Shown piece by piece: positions 1 through 8,986 of a stretch of 64,000 nt of DNA; the first letter of the stretch is position 1, and the number at the start of each line of letters is the position of its first letter. Source of the stretch: Microvirga solisilvae. Its GTDB lineage: Bacteria > Pseudomonadota > Alphaproteobacteria > Rhizobiales > Beijerinckiaceae. The DNA lies in contig NZ_JAKUCN010000001.1 of the NCBI RefSeq assembly GCF_022808595.1, forward strand, positions 310,001 to 374,000. Reading direction: 5' to 3'. The position numbers and the translations under genes are program-made. Below the pieces are notes generated by a model. The model was not told where the DNA came from. It worked only from the letters and a program-made list of their open reading frames with translations, and did not search any database.

Positions 1-413
1 CGCCCTTCCGCATGCTCACCGACATGCCCCTCGCGATGACGGCCCATGTGGTCTACACGGCGATCGACCCCGAGCGTCCGGCCACGACCTCTCCCATCGT
101 CATGCGGGACATCATTCGCGGCCATATCGGCTATGACGGCCTCGTTATGACGGACGATCTGGCCATGAAGGCCCTGTCCGGCTCCTTCCGGGACAAGACC
201 GAGGCCGCGATCGCTGCTGGATGCGACATGGCCCTGCATTGCAACGGGGATATGGCTGAAATGATTGCCGTTGCTGAGGGAGCGCCGCTTCTGGAAGGCG
301 TTGCCCTAAGGAGAGCCGAGGTCGCCCTTTCCCGTATCCGGCATGAGCCGGAGCCGCTCGATCCTGTGGATGCGCGTGGAAGACTCGATGCCGCGCTTGC
401 GATGATCGCGTGA
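1..413 (+). CDS. nagZ: Beta-N-acetylhexosaminidase NagZ, C-terminal part
   Basis: This is the 3' end of a glycoside hydrolase family 3 enzyme; the start lies upstream of the window. About 136 residues are visible, including the segment GYDGLVMTDDLAMKAL, where the Asp of the TDD motif is the family 3 catalytic-nucleophile region. NagZ releases terminal GlcNAc from muropeptides in the cytoplasm during peptidoglycan recycling. It is followed 40 bp later by scpA and scpB, a neighbourhood typical of Rhizobiales, which supports the assignment. The reading frame is open from base 3 to the TGA at 411-413. Confidence 0.88.
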   Translation, partial: PFRMLTDMPLAMTAHVVYTAIDPERPATTSPIVMRDIIRGHIGYDGLVMTDDLAMKALSGSFRDKTEAAIAAGCDMALHCNGDMAEMIAVAEGAPLLEGVALRRAEVALSRIRHEPEPLDPVDARGRLDAALAMIA

Positions 414-453
414 GAGCCCCAAGGTCGCCCCGCTGAGTTTTAGAGTATCGTTC

Positions 454-1263
454 ATGGCCAAACCCTTACCCTTCGAGGATGTCGAGCCCACCGCCGAGCG
501 CGGTGAAGGCGAGCCTGCGCTCCTCGTGGACGTGGACGGGTTCGAAGGCCCGCTCGACCTCCTGCTGGAACTTGCCCGCCGTCAGAAGGTGGATTTGCAC
601 CGCATTTCCATCTTGGCGCTGGCCGAGCAATACATCGCCTTCATCGAAGAAGCTCGCCGCATGCGCCTGGAGTTGGCGGCCGATTACCTCGTGATGGCGG
701 CTTGGCTCGCCTATCTGAAATCCCGCCTCCTGCTGCCGGAACCGCCGAAGGGTGAGGAGCCGAGCGCCGAGGATCTGGCGACCGCTCTTGCCCTGCGCCT
801 GCGCCGCCTGGAAGCCATCCGCGAAGTCGCCCAGAAGCTCGGCGAACGCTCGCTTCTGGGCCGGGACGTCTTTGCCCGTGGTGCGCCCGAGCCGGTGATC
901 GTGAACCGGGATGCCCGCTACGAGGCCAGCCTCTACGACCTGCTGAAGGCCTATGCGCAGCAGCGGCAGGTGCAGTTCAACAGCAAGGTTTCCCTGCACA
1001 AGCGCAATGTCTGGTCGCTGATCGATGCCCGCGAGGCCCTGGAACGGCTCGTGGGTCACCTGAGCGGCGATTGGGTGACGCTCGATACCTATCTCGTGGA
1101 ATTCATGGTCGAGCCCGCCATGCGGCCGACCGTTCTCGCCTCCGCCCTGTCCGCGACCCTGGAAATGGTCCGCGAGGGCAAGCTCACGGTGAGGCAGGAT
1201 GAAGCCTTCGCTCCGGTCTGGGTCAAATCCGCTGACCAGGCCGAAACAGGAGCCCAATCATGA
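454..1263 (+). CDS. scpA: Segregation and condensation protein A (ScpA)
   Basis: ScpA is the kleisin subunit that bridges SMC heads in the bacterial condensin and works with ScpB in chromosome segregation. The 269-residue protein has the diagnostic N-terminal stretch GFEGPLDLLLELARRQKVDL and the following SRLLLP segment, and its length is normal. A C-terminal winged-helix region covers about residues 190-255. The gene lies downstream of nagZ and its stop codon overlaps the start of scpB (ATGA at 1260-1263), so the two are probably translationally coupled. Confidence 0.95.
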   Translation: MAKPLPFEDVEPTAERGEGEPALLVDVDGFEGPLDLLLELARRQKVDLHRISILALAEQYIAFIEEARRMRLELAADYLVMAAWLAYLKSRLLLPEPPKGEEPSAEDLATALALRLRRLEAIREVAQKLGERSLLGRDVFARGAPEPVIVNRDARYEASLYDLLKAYAQQRQVQFNSKVSLHKRNVWSLIDAREALERLVGHLSGDWVTLDTYLVEFMVEPAMRPTVLASALSATLEMVREGKLTVRQDEAFAPVWVKSADQAETGAQS

Positions 1264-1994
1264 TGAACGAAACCGACGAAATCGAAGACGTCGAGGCTCC
1301 GGAGGAAACCTCCGTCGAAAGCCGTGTCCCGGATCATAACGAGGCCATCCGCATCGCCGAGGCGCTTCTGTTCGCCTCCGCCGAGCCCCTTGGGCCCGAG
1401 GAACTCGCCGGACGCCTGCCGGAAGGCGCGGATATCCAGAAGATTCTGGAGGACCTGCAGGAGATCTATGCCCTGCGTGGCGTCAATCTCGTGCGCGTGG
1501 CGGGGAAGTGGGCGTTCCGCACGGCGAGCGACCTGTCCTTCGTGCTCTCCCGCGACGTGGTCGAGCAGCGCAAGCTCTCCCGCGCCGCCATGGAGACGCT
1601 TTCGATCATCGCCTATCACCAGCCGGTGACCCGCGCCGAGATCGAAGAAATCCGCGGCGTCGCCACCTCCAAGGGTACGCTGGACCTGCTGTTGGAGACC
1701 GGCTGGATCCGCCTTCGCGGCCGCCGCAAGGCGCCGGGCCGCCCGGTTACCTATGGCACTTCTCCCGCCTTCCTGGATCATTTCGGCCTGGACGCCATCG
1801 AGGACCTGCCGGGTCTCGAGGAACTGAAAGGCGCAGGCTTCATCGAAGGCCGTGTGCCCTCCGACATGTCCGTGCCGGTGCCCTCGGATGCGGAGGCCCT
1901 GCGCGAGGACGAGGATCCGCTGGATCAGGACGACCTGTTCCAGGAACCCCTCGACATGCACAAGACCGAGACGGGCGAGACCGGCGAGGAATGA
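1260..1994 (+). CDS. scpB: Segregation and condensation protein B (ScpB)
   Basis: ScpB is a winged-helix partner of ScpA in the SMC condensin complex. The 244-residue protein shows the family signatures EALLFASAEPLGPEELA near the N-terminus and AMETLSIIAYHQPVTRAEIE in the second winged helix, followed by RGRRKAPGRPVTYGTS. The C-terminal 50 residues are acidic and probably disordered. It overlaps scpA by four bases at the 5' end, and its stop overlaps the ATG of the ABC ATPase (1991-1994), so all three may be on one transcript. Confidence 0.95.
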   Translation: MMNETDEIEDVEAPEETSVESRVPDHNEAIRIAEALLFASAEPLGPEELAGRLPEGADIQKILEDLQEIYALRGVNLVRVAGKWAFRTASDLSFVLSRDVVEQRKLSRAAMETLSIIAYHQPVTRAEIEEIRGVATSKGTLDLLLETGWIRLRGRRKAPGRPVTYGTSPAFLDHFGLDAIEDLPGLEELKGAGFIEGRVPSDMSVPVPSDAEALREDEDPLDQDDLFQEPLDMHKTETGETGEE

Positions 1995-3115
1995 GCGACA
2001 GGCCCGCCTTGTCCGCACGCGACCGTTTCCGTCTGCCCCGATGGGGGCAGCGCGGCACGGCGGGTGCGTCCATTCCGGCCCAGCTCTCCTTCGAGAACAT
2101 CGTCCAGACCTACAATTCCACCCAGGCACTCAAGGGCGTGTCGCTCACCGTCGAGCCGGGCGAACTCGTCTGCCTGCTCGGCCATTCGGGCTGCGGCAAG
2201 ACCACGCTTCTGCGCATCGCGGCGGGCGTTGAGGCTCCCACCTCCGGCCGGGTGCTGATGGATGGCCGCGAGGTCAGCGGGACCCAGGCTTTCATTGAGC
2301 CGGAGCGGCGCGGCATCGGCCTCATGTTCCAGGATTATGCGCTCTTCCCGCATATGACGATCCTGCAGAACGTGAAGTTCGGCCTCAAAGACCTCTCGGC
2401 CTCCGAGGCCGACATCGCGGCCCGCCGCGCTCTCTCACGCGTGGGCCTCGAGCATTATGCGAATGAATTTCCCCATACGCTCTCGGGCGGCGAGCAACAG
2501 CGTGTGGCTCTGGCGCGCTCCATCGCGCCCCGTCCCGGCGTGCTGCTCATGGACGAGCCGTTCTCGAACCTCGACCGGCGCATGCGCGATGCGATCCGCG
2601 ACGAGACCGTCGCCATCCTGAGAGAAACCGGCGCGACCACCATCGTGGTCACGCACGATCCGGAAGAGGCCATGCGGATCGCGGATCGGATCGTTCTGAT
2701 GAGCGCGGGCACCATCGTCCAGCAAGGGCCCGCCGAGGAGATCTACCACCAGCCGGTCAGTCTCTTCGCCGCGCGCTTCTTCTGCGACTTCAACGAGATC
2801 GAGGGCATTGTGAAGAACGGGCAGGTTTCCTGCCCGGTCGGGGTCTTTCCCGCGCCTGGCCTGGGGGATGGCCCCGCCATCGTCTGCGTGCGGCCGCAGG
2901 GGGTGAGGCTCAAGCCACCCGGCTTCTGCCTGCCGGGACGTGTGGTGTCACGTCGCTTTCTCGGCGAGGTCGATCTGGTGCATATCGACGTTCCCGGTCT
3001 CGACCGGCCGCTTCAGGCCCGCGTTCACGATCCCGTTGGGGTGAGGGAGGGGCAGGATGTGGGCATCGAGGTTGGTCCAAAGGATGTCCTTGTTTTCGCC
3101 GCGGCCGACGCATAG
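1991..3115 (+). CDS. ABC transporter ATP-binding protein (Fe3+/polyamine/sulfate importer type)
   Basis: A 374-residue nucleotide-binding subunit of an importer-type ABC transporter. The Walker A motif GHSGCGKTT starts at residue 64, the signature is LSGGEQQRVALARS, and Walker B with the D-loop is VLLMDEPFSNLD from residue 184. The H-loop sits in VTHDPEEAMRIADR. A C-terminal TOBE-like extension follows residue 270, as in FbpC, PotA or CysA proteins. The ATG at 1991 overlaps the scpB stop; longer readings of the same frame run antisense-like through scpB and were discarded. No permease or binding protein is adjacent, so the substrate cannot be told. Confidence 0.88.
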   Translation: MSDRPALSARDRFRLPRWGQRGTAGASIPAQLSFENIVQTYNSTQALKGVSLTVEPGELVCLLGHSGCGKTTLLRIAAGVEAPTSGRVLMDGREVSGTQAFIEPERRGIGLMFQDYALFPHMTILQNVKFGLKDLSASEADIAARRALSRVGLEHYANEFPHTLSGGEQQRVALARSIAPRPGVLLMDEPFSNLDRRMRDAIRDETVAILRETGATTIVVTHDPEEAMRIADRIVLMSAGTIVQQGPAEEIYHQPVSLFAARFFCDFNEIEGIVKNGQVSCPVGVFPAPGLGDGPAIVCVRPQGVRLKPPGFCLPGRVVSRRFLGEVDLVHIDVPGLDRPLQARVHDPVGVREGQDVGIEVGPKDVLVFAAADA

Positions 3116-3172
3116 GTTGACCGCGAGTTCTTAATTCCAGTTTCGCGTCCTTAGGGGCGCAGGAGGATTGCC

Positions 3173-3412
3173 ATGGGTGGCGCTAGTATTTGGCACTGGA
3201 TCGTTGTGGGTCTGATCGTCGTTCTGCTGTTCGGACGCGGCAAGATCTCCGACATGATGGGCGATGTCGCCAAGGGCATCAAAGCCTTCAAGAAGGGCAT
3301 GGCCGACGACGACACGGCAAAGCCTGTCCAGCCTTCCGAGCCTGTTCGCACCATCGATCATCAGGCTGGCACGCAGACGAATGCCACCACGACGGATCAC
3401 AAGGTCGGTTGA
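3173..3412 (+). CDS. tatA: Sec-independent translocase subunit TatA
   Basis: TatA forms the size-variable pore of the twin-arginine translocase, which exports folded proteins. The 79-residue protein has one N-terminal transmembrane helix (about residues 6-22), the hinge LLFGRGKI and an amphipathic helix ending in [10 protein letters not shown], followed by a polar tail. A good ribosome-binding site (GGAGG, 6 bases upstream) fixes the ATG. It is first in tatA-tatB-tatC. The 63-bp gap to tatB contains a strong hairpin. Confidence 0.95.
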   Translation: MGGASIWHWIVVGLIVVLLFGRGKISDMMGDVAKGIKAFKKGMADDDTAKPVQPSEPVRTIDHQAGTQTNATTTDHKVG

Positions 3413-3423
3413 GTTTTTGGATT

Positions 3424-3445
3424 GCAGCCGCTTTCCTGCGGCTGC
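3424..3445 (+). promoter_or_regulatory. Intercistronic hairpin between tatA and tatB
   Basis: GCAGCCGC and GCGGCTGC form a perfect 8-bp stem around a 6-base loop, 11 bases after the tatA stop. No T-tract follows, so it is more likely an mRNA-stabilising or partial-termination element than a full terminator. Because TatA is needed in large excess over TatB and TatC, a hairpin here could set the ratio. That role is an inference. Confidence 0.6.
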
Positions 3446-3475
3446 GGTGAGTAACGGCAGAGTCGAGGCCACGCC

Positions 3476-4006
3476 ATGTTGGACATGAGCTGGGGTGAGG
3501 TCATGGTGATCGGCGCCGTCGCGTTGATCGTGATCGGCCCGAAGGACCTGCCGCGCGCGCTTCGCACGGTGGGGCAGGTCACGGGCAAGCTGCGCCGCAT
3601 GGCGGCGGAGTTCCAGGGCCAGTTCAACGACGCCATGCGCGAAGCCGATCTCGACGACGTCAAGAAGCAGCTCCAGGGCGTCAACGACAGCGTCTCCAGC
3701 ATCAACAACACGAGCTTCAACCCGATCCAGACGATCCGAGACGAGTTGAAGACCGCCGTTGAGAAGCCGGTGGCCAGCACGTCCGAGGCACCTGCCGCGC
3801 AGCCGACCGGCGACGCCACGATCCAGGCCATCGTGGAGGGGCGGGCGCCCGAGTCCGCCGCTGATCCTCTGATCGACCTGCCGCCTCCGCCCATGGACGA
3901 CCCGGCCGAGACCATCGCCGAGTCCCTGCGCCGCGAGGCGGAAATCGAAACCCAGAAAGCGGCTGCACTGGCAGAAGCCCCTGAGAAACCGGACGCGAAA
4001 GCCTGA
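3476..4006 (+). CDS. tatB: Sec-independent protein translocase TatB
   Basis: TatB works with TatC in recognising twin-arginine signal peptides. The 176-residue protein starts with MLDMSWGEVMVIGAVALIVI, one transmembrane helix followed by the TatB signature GPKDLPRALRTVGQ. An amphipathic helix continues to about residue 70, and the rest is an acidic, proline-rich tail. The TGA at 4004-4006 overlaps the tatC ATG by one base, which suggests coupled translation. Confidence 0.94.
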   Translation: MLDMSWGEVMVIGAVALIVIGPKDLPRALRTVGQVTGKLRRMAAEFQGQFNDAMREADLDDVKKQLQGVNDSVSSINNTSFNPIQTIRDELKTAVEKPVASTSEAPAAQPTGDATIQAIVEGRAPESAADPLIDLPPPPMDDPAETIAESLRREAEIETQKAAALAEAPEKPDAKA

Positions 4007-4812
4007 TGACCACCGCTCCCATTGAAGAGGATGAGGTCGAGGCATCGCGCGCGCCTCTGATCGAGCACCTGACCGAGCTGCGCTCGCGCCTGATCAAGGC
4101 GATGATCGCGTTCGTCGCCATGTTCTTCATCTGCTTCGCGGGCGCGAAGTACATCTACAACGCGCTCGTATGGCCTTACGTCTTTGCGGTCGGCTCGCCC
4201 GAAAAGGCGCATCTCGTCTATACGCACGGCCTCGAATATCTGTTCACGCAGATCCAGGTGGCGGCTTTCGGCGCCGGCTTCCTGGCCTTCCCGGTGATCG
4301 CCGTTCAGATCTACAAGTTCGTGGCTCCCGGCCTTTATAAGAACGAACGGCGGGCCTTCCTGCCTTATCTGGTTGCAACGCCGGTTCTCTTCGCGATCGG
4401 TGCGGCCTGCGTCTATTTCTTCGCGATGCCGCTGCTCATGCGCTTCTCGGTCGGCATGCAGCAGCTTGCGACGGACAATGCTCCGGCCATCGAGTTCCTG
4501 CCGAAGGTCAGCGAGTACCTGTCGCTGATCATGACCCTGATCTTTGCCTTCGGCATCTGCTTCCAGCTGCCCGTGGTCCTGACCCTGCTCGCCCGCGCCG
4601 GGATCATCGATTCCGAGTTCCTCAAGAGCAAGCGGCGCTATGCCATCGTGATCGTCTTCATCATCGCAGCGGTGCTGACGCCCCCGGACGTGATCAGCCA
4701 GTTCGCCCTTGCGGTCCCCACCTTGCTTCTTTACGAGGCGTCCATCTTCTCCGTCCGCATGGTGGAGAGGAAGCGCGCGGAAGCCGAGGCCGCGCGCGAG
4801 GCGGAAGGCTAG
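4006..4812 (+). CDS. tatC: Twin-arginine translocase subunit TatC
   Basis: TatC is the polytopic receptor for twin-arginine signal peptides. The 268-residue protein begins with the conserved segment APLIEHLTELRSRLIK and has six predicted transmembrane helices. The motif YKFVAPGLYKNERR lies after helix 2, and LTPPDVISQ precedes the last helices. Length and motifs are normal. It overlaps tatB by one base and completes the tatABC operon. serS follows 90 bp downstream. Confidence 0.96.
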   Translation: MTTAPIEEDEVEASRAPLIEHLTELRSRLIKAMIAFVAMFFICFAGAKYIYNALVWPYVFAVGSPEKAHLVYTHGLEYLFTQIQVAAFGAGFLAFPVIAVQIYKFVAPGLYKNERRAFLPYLVATPVLFAIGAACVYFFAMPLLMRFSVGMQQLATDNAPAIEFLPKVSEYLSLIMTLIFAFGICFQLPVVLTLLARAGIIDSEFLKSKRRYAIVIVFIIAAVLTPPDVISQFALAVPTLLLYEASIFSVRMVERKRAEAEAAREAEG

Positions 4813-4902
4813 GCTCAAGAGCCTTTCAATCCTTGGCGTGAACAAAGGAGCGGTCTGTGCTAAGGGCAGGGCGCTTCATTTCAGCAGACCCGAGTCAGTC
4901 CC

Positions 4903-6264
4903 ATGCACGACATCCGTTCCATCCGCGAGAACCCTGCGGCTTTCGATAAAGGCCTCCTGAACCGGGGCATGGAGCCCTTGTCCGCGAAGCTGATCGCCCT
5001 CGACGATGGCCGTAAGGCCGCCATCTCCGCGCTGCAGGCCGCCACCGAGCGCCGCAACGCCATGTCCAAGGAGATCGGCCAAGCCAAGGCGAAGAAGGAC
5101 GAGGCCCGCGCGCAGGAGCTGATGGCCGAGGTCGCCAATATCAAGGAAACGATGCCCGCTCTCGAAGAAGCTGAGCGCTTCGCGGAGAAGGCTCTGTTCG
5201 ATGCCCTGGCCGCGATCCCGAACATCCCGAAGGACGATGTGCCGGTCGGCTCCGACGAGAATGGCAACGTAGAGCGCCACCGCTTCGGCACCCCCCCGAC
5301 GATCAACAGCGCCAAGCAGCATTTCGAGATCGGCGAGGCCCTCGGCCTCATGGATTTCGAAGCTGCCGCCAAACTTTCGGGCTCGCGCTTCGTGGTTCTG
5401 AAAGGCGGGCTTGCCCGTTTGGAGCGCGCGCTCGGGCAGTTCATGATCGACCTGCACATCAATGAGCATGGCTACACGGAAGTGAACCCGCCGCTGCTGG
5501 TGCGCGACGACACCATGTTCGGCACGGCGCAGTTGCCGAAATTTGAGGACGATCAGTTCTGGGCTTTCCCTGGCAATTCGCTCGAGCAGGCTGTTGCCGC
5601 CGCTTTCGACGGTCAGCCACGCGAAGCCGTGCAGAAGATCATCAAGGACACCCGCTATGGCATGATCCCGACGGCGGAGGTCACGCTCACCAATCTCGTG
5701 CGCGAGCAGATTCTCTCGGAAGAGGAGCTGCCCCTGCGCTTCACTGCGCTCACCCCGAGCTTCCGCGCCGAGGCAGGCTCCGCCGGTCGCGACACGCGCG
5801 GCATGATCCGCCAGCACCAGTTCGTGAAATGCGAGCTCGTGTCGATCACGACGCCGGAAACCTCCGCCGACGAACATGAGCGCATGCTCACCTGCGCGGA
5901 GAACGTGCTGAAGAAGCTGGAGCTGCCGTTCCGCACCATGACGCTCTGCACGGGCGACATGGGCTTCGCCTCAACCAAGACCTACGACATCGAAGTGTGG
6001 CTGCCGGGGCAGGGCATGTATCGCGAGATTTCGAGCTGCTCGGTCTGTTCGGACTTCCAGGCACGCCGCATGAATGCCCGCTATCGCACCCCGTCCGAGA
6101 AGTCGCCGCGCTTCGTGCATACGCTGAACGGTTCGGGCCTCGCGGTCGGCCGCACGCTCGTCGCGGTTCTTGAGAACTATCAGAACGAGGACGGCAGCGT
6201 CTCCGTGCCTGCCGTACTGCAGCCCTATATGGGCGGCATCACCCGCATCGAGCGTCAGGCCTGA
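4903..6264 (+). CDS. serS: Seryl-tRNA synthetase
   Basis: This cytoplasmic class II synthetase charges tRNA-Ser (and tRNA-Sec where present). The 453-residue protein has the N-terminal coiled-coil tRNA-binding arm (about residues 1-105), then motif 1 around HGYTEVNPP, motif 2 in [19 protein letters not shown] and motif 3 near the C-terminus in [18 protein letters not shown]. It lies between tatC and surE, the usual Rhizobiales order. surE begins one base after its stop. Confidence 0.97.
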   Translation: MHDIRSIRENPAAFDKGLLNRGMEPLSAKLIALDDGRKAAISALQAATERRNAMSKEIGQAKAKKDEARAQELMAEVANIKETMPALEEAERFAEKALFDALAAIPNIPKDDVPVGSDENGNVERHRFGTPPTINSAKQHFEIGEALGLMDFEAAAKLSGSRFVVLKGGLARLERALGQFMIDLHINEHGYTEVNPPLLVRDDTMFGTAQLPKFEDDQFWAFPGNSLEQAVAAAFDGQPREAVQKIIKDTRYGMIPTAEVTLTNLVREQILSEEELPLRFTALTPSFRAEAGSAGRDTRGMIRQHQFVKCELVSITTPETSADEHERMLTCAENVLKKLELPFRTMTLCTGDMGFASTKTYDIEVWLPGQGMYREISSCSVCSDFQARRMNARYRTPSEKSPRFVHTLNGSGLAVGRTLVAVLENYQNEDGSVSVPAVLQPYMGGITRIERQA

Positions 6265-6265
6265 C

Positions 6266-7027
6266 ATGCGCATTCTCTGCACCAACGATGACGGCATCCA
6301 TGCTCCAGGGTTGAAGACCCTGGAGGCGATTGCGCGCGCGTTGTCCGACGATGTGTGGGTGGTCGCGCCCGAGACGGATCAGAGCGGCGTCGCGCATTCG
6401 CTCTCGCTCAACGATCCGCTGCGGCTGCGTGAAATCTCCGACCGGCATTTCGCCGTGAAGGGCACGCCGACCGATTGCGTGATCATGGGCGTGCGCGAGC
6501 TGATGCGCGAGCACAAGCCCGACCTCATTCTCTCTGGCGTCAATCGCGGGCAGAACGCGGCCGAGGACGTGACCTATTCCGGCACGGTCGCGGGCGCCAT
6601 CGAAGGCACGCTGCTCGGCATTCCCTCCATCGCGCTCTCGCAGGCCTATGGACCGGGAAGCCGCAACAATCTCAAATGGCATTGTGCCGAGCATCACGGC
6701 CCGAAGGTCATCCGCAAGATCCTCGATGCGGGCATCGACAAGGGTATCCTCGTCAACATCAACTTTCCGGATGCTGAGCCGAACGACGTGCAAGGTACGT
6801 CCGTGGTCAATCAGGGGCAGCGCACCCAGGAGCTGCTGCGTCTCGATGCGCGCTTCGACGGGCGTGGTAATCCCTATTATTGGATCGCCTTCGAGCGCGG
6901 TCCCTTCACGCCGGGCAACGGCACGGATCTCTGGGCGCTTGCCAACAAGCGCATCTCGGTCACGCCGCTTCGCATCGACATGACCGACGAGCCGACGCTC
7001 ACGCGCTACGCGCAAGCCTTCGATTGA
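6266..7027 (+). CDS. surE: 5'/3'-nucleotidase SurE
   Basis: SurE is a metal-dependent nucleoside monophosphatase associated with stationary-phase survival. The ATG at 6266, directly after the serS stop, gives a 253-residue protein of normal length. The N-terminus MRILCTNDDGIHAPGL carries the diagnostic NDDG metal site, and SGVNRGQNAAEDVTYSGTV is the second family signature. A longer in-frame reading into serS was rejected. It heads the surE-pcm-nlpD block, well known from proteobacteria. Confidence 0.95.
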   Translation: MRILCTNDDGIHAPGLKTLEAIARALSDDVWVVAPETDQSGVAHSLSLNDPLRLREISDRHFAVKGTPTDCVIMGVRELMREHKPDLILSGVNRGQNAAEDVTYSGTVAGAIEGTLLGIPSIALSQAYGPGSRNNLKWHCAEHHGPKVIRKILDAGIDKGILVNINFPDAEPNDVQGTSVVNQGQRTQELLRLDARFDGRGNPYYWIAFERGPFTPGNGTDLWALANKRISVTPLRIDMTDEPTLTRYAQAFD

Positions 7028-7037
7028 GGCCGATGCG

Positions 7038-7718
7038 ATGAGACAGGAGCCTTTCTTCTCCGAAGCGGAAGCCCGTGACGAGCAGGAGGCCATCGGCGTC
7101 GCATCCTTTCTTCTGTCCCTGCGCGCTAAAGGCATTCGCAGCACGGCGCTGCTGCGCGCCATGGAGCTCGTGCCCCGCGACGTCTTCGCGCCGCGTCGCT
7201 TCCGCGATCTCTCGCGCACGGATATCGCCCTGCCGCTTCCCTGCGGCCAGACCATGACGGCTCCCGGCACGGTGGCCCAGATGCTGCTGGCGCTCGACGT
7301 CAAACCGGGACAGCGCATTCTCGAAGTGGGAACGGGTACCGGCTACGTGACGGCGCTTCTCGCTCATCTTGGTGCCGAGGTGACGACAATCGAGCGGTTC
7401 AACACATTGGCTGAGAGCGCGGCGCAGCATCTCAAGATCGTCGAGGCGGGAAAGGTGCGCCTTGAGATCGGCGACGGACTTGCCGTGCGCGTGCGCGAGC
7501 GGTTCGACCGCGTTCTGCTCAACGGCACACGGCCTGAAATTCCGCAAAGCCTCATGTCTTTGCTGGGACCGGGCGGGCGTCTCGTCGGGGCGCTCACGCA
7601 GGAAGGCTCGCCATGCCTCGTGCAGATCGACCGGTCGCCGGATGGTGAGTGCAGTCAGAGCTTGGGAGCGCCGCTGCGCATCTCCCCACTCGTCACCGGC
7701 ATTGCGGCGACACTCTGA
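7038..7718 (+). CDS. pcm: Protein-L-isoaspartate O-methyltransferase
   Basis: This enzyme methylates isoaspartyl residues in damaged proteins using S-adenosylmethionine, starting their repair. The 226-residue protein shows the SAM-binding motif I ILEVGTGTGYVTALLAHLG and, upstream, the family segment VPRDVFAP followed by LPLPCGQTMTAPGTVAQML. The stop is followed by an AT-rich gap before the nlpD-like gene. Ten bases separate it from surE, consistent with one operon. Confidence 0.93.
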   Translation: MRQEPFFSEAEARDEQEAIGVASFLLSLRAKGIRSTALLRAMELVPRDVFAPRRFRDLSRTDIALPLPCGQTMTAPGTVAQMLLALDVKPGQRILEVGTGTGYVTALLAHLGAEVTTIERFNTLAESAAQHLKIVEAGKVRLEIGDGLAVRVRERFDRVLLNGTRPEIPQSLMSLLGPGGRLVGALTQEGSPCLVQIDRSPDGECSQSLGAPLRISPLVTGIAATL

Positions 7719-7836
7719 TCGAATCGAAAAATTTTTGCGACACGGTTACGACATTTTTCATGGCGTCAACCCTTGCTTAACCTGAACAGGGTTTTAATCG
7801 CCCCATCGAGTTGCGTGCGGTTGGGGTATTTGAGTT

Positions 7837-8865
7837 ATGCGTATGCGTGTTGGTTCCGGGCATTGGGCTACGGTGTCGCGGATCGCTCTGGTGAGTTTGA
7901 TCGGCTCTGCGGCGGCCGCTTGTAGCGGTGAGAGCGCGCGGTTTGCCGAGAACCCGTTCTCCAATCCTTTCGCCAATAGCGAGCGCGTTGCGCCCGGCAC
8001 GCCCACGGCTGCTCCCCAGCCTGCTCCGTCCTATGCGGCGGCTCCCACTCCTTCCGTTCAGGCGCAGGCACTTCCCCCGGTGCAGGCACAGCCGCTGTCC
8101 CAGCCCTCGCGCATGGCATCGGCCCCCATTCAGCAGCAGCCGCGCCCCATGGCGATGACGCAACCGGCTTCGCAGCCGAAGGTGCGCTTCGTCGATCAGA
8201 CCAAGGTCGCGACAGGCGAGCAGGCCGTTCCGTCTATGACCCCCAGTCGCGTTCGTCCAGGCATGCAGGCTCCGGTTCAGAAGCCCGCTCCGGTGCAGCA
8301 GGTCGCTTCCGCCGTCGACGAGCCGCTCGTGACCCCCGCCCGTCCTGTCGAGCCTCAGAAGGTTGCGGCCATCGAGCCCCAGCCCATGAAGCCCGCTCCG
8401 GTTGCGCCGCAGGCTGTGGCACCCGCTCCGGCTCCTGCGCCCGTTCCCGAAGCCAAGGCTCCGGTGGCCGAGCCCGAGGAAACCGCAAGCCTCTCCACCA
8501 GCAACTTCCGCTGGCCGGCCCGTGGCCGCGTGATCGCAGGCTTCGGCGCCAATGGCGGCAATGAGGGCATCAACATCGCCGTGCCGGAAGGTACGCCGGT
8601 GAAGGCTGCCGAGGCCGGCACCGTCACCTATGCAGGCAGCGAGGTGAAGGGCTACGGCAATCTCATCCTCGTTCGTCACGACAACGGCTTCGTCTCGGCC
8701 TATGCCCATAACGGTTCGCTCAGCGTGAAGCGCGGCGAGCAGGTAAAGCGCGGCCAGGTGATCGCCACCTCCGGCCAGACCGGCAACGTGACCTCGCCGC
8801 AGCTCCACTTCGAGATCCGCAAGGGCGCGACCCCGGTCGACCCGATGAAGCATCTCGCGGACTAA
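7837..8865 (+). CDS. NlpD/EnvC-like M23 family lipoprotein, catalytic residues lost
   Basis: A 342-residue envelope protein. A signal peptide ends in a lipobox-like SAAAAC near residue 28. A long Pro/Ala/Gln-rich linker covers about residues 35-225, and a C-terminal LytM/M23 domain covers about 230-340. In active M23 enzymes the first motif is HxxxD and the second HxH. Here the corresponding positions read N242-EGI-N246, and the last motif is QLHFE. The domain is therefore probably inactive, like E. coli NlpD and EnvC, which activate amidases during cell separation. Its place after surE-pcm matches nlpD order. No LysM domain is evident. Confidence 0.85.
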   Translation: MRMRVGSGHWATVSRIALVSLIGSAAAACSGESARFAENPFSNPFANSERVAPGTPTAAPQPAPSYAAAPTPSVQAQALPPVQAQPLSQPSRMASAPIQQQPRPMAMTQPASQPKVRFVDQTKVATGEQAVPSMTPSRVRPGMQAPVQKPAPVQQVASAVDEPLVTPARPVEPQKVAAIEPQPMKPAPVAPQAVAPAPAPAPVPEAKAPVAEPEETASLSTSNFRWPARGRVIAGFGANGGNEGINIAVPEGTPVKAAEAGTVTYAGSEVKGYGNLILVRHDNGFVSAYAHNGSLSVKRGEQVKRGQVIATSGQTGNVTSPQLHFEIRKGATPVDPMKHLAD

Positions 8866-8921
8866 GTTTCGCGGCAAAAGTTTGGATTGGCGTTCGAGAC
8901 CCGAAGCCGATCAAGGCGAGG

Positions 8922-8950
8922 GGACGGTGGAGCTCAGCCACCGTCCTTTT
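8922..8950 (+). terminator. Rho-independent terminator after the nlpD-like gene
   Basis: GGACGGTGG and CCACCGTCC form a perfect 9-bp stem around a 7-base loop and are followed directly by TTTT. It lies 57 bases after the stop of the M23 gene. Confidence 0.85.
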
Positions 8951-8986
8951 GTCGTTTGTGATCCGTGATGCGGAAACGTTTCCACT

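Noticed and set aside
1508..1990. In-frame upstream extension of the ABC ATPase
   Set aside because: It lies wholly inside scpB in another frame; the ATPase family start and the ATGA overlap support 1991.
3397..4845. Long minus-strand open frame (482 codons) opposite tatB-tatC
   Set aside because: It is antisense to three well-supported Tat genes, and its product is Arg/His/Asp-rich without any family pattern, typical of shadow frames in GC-rich DNA.
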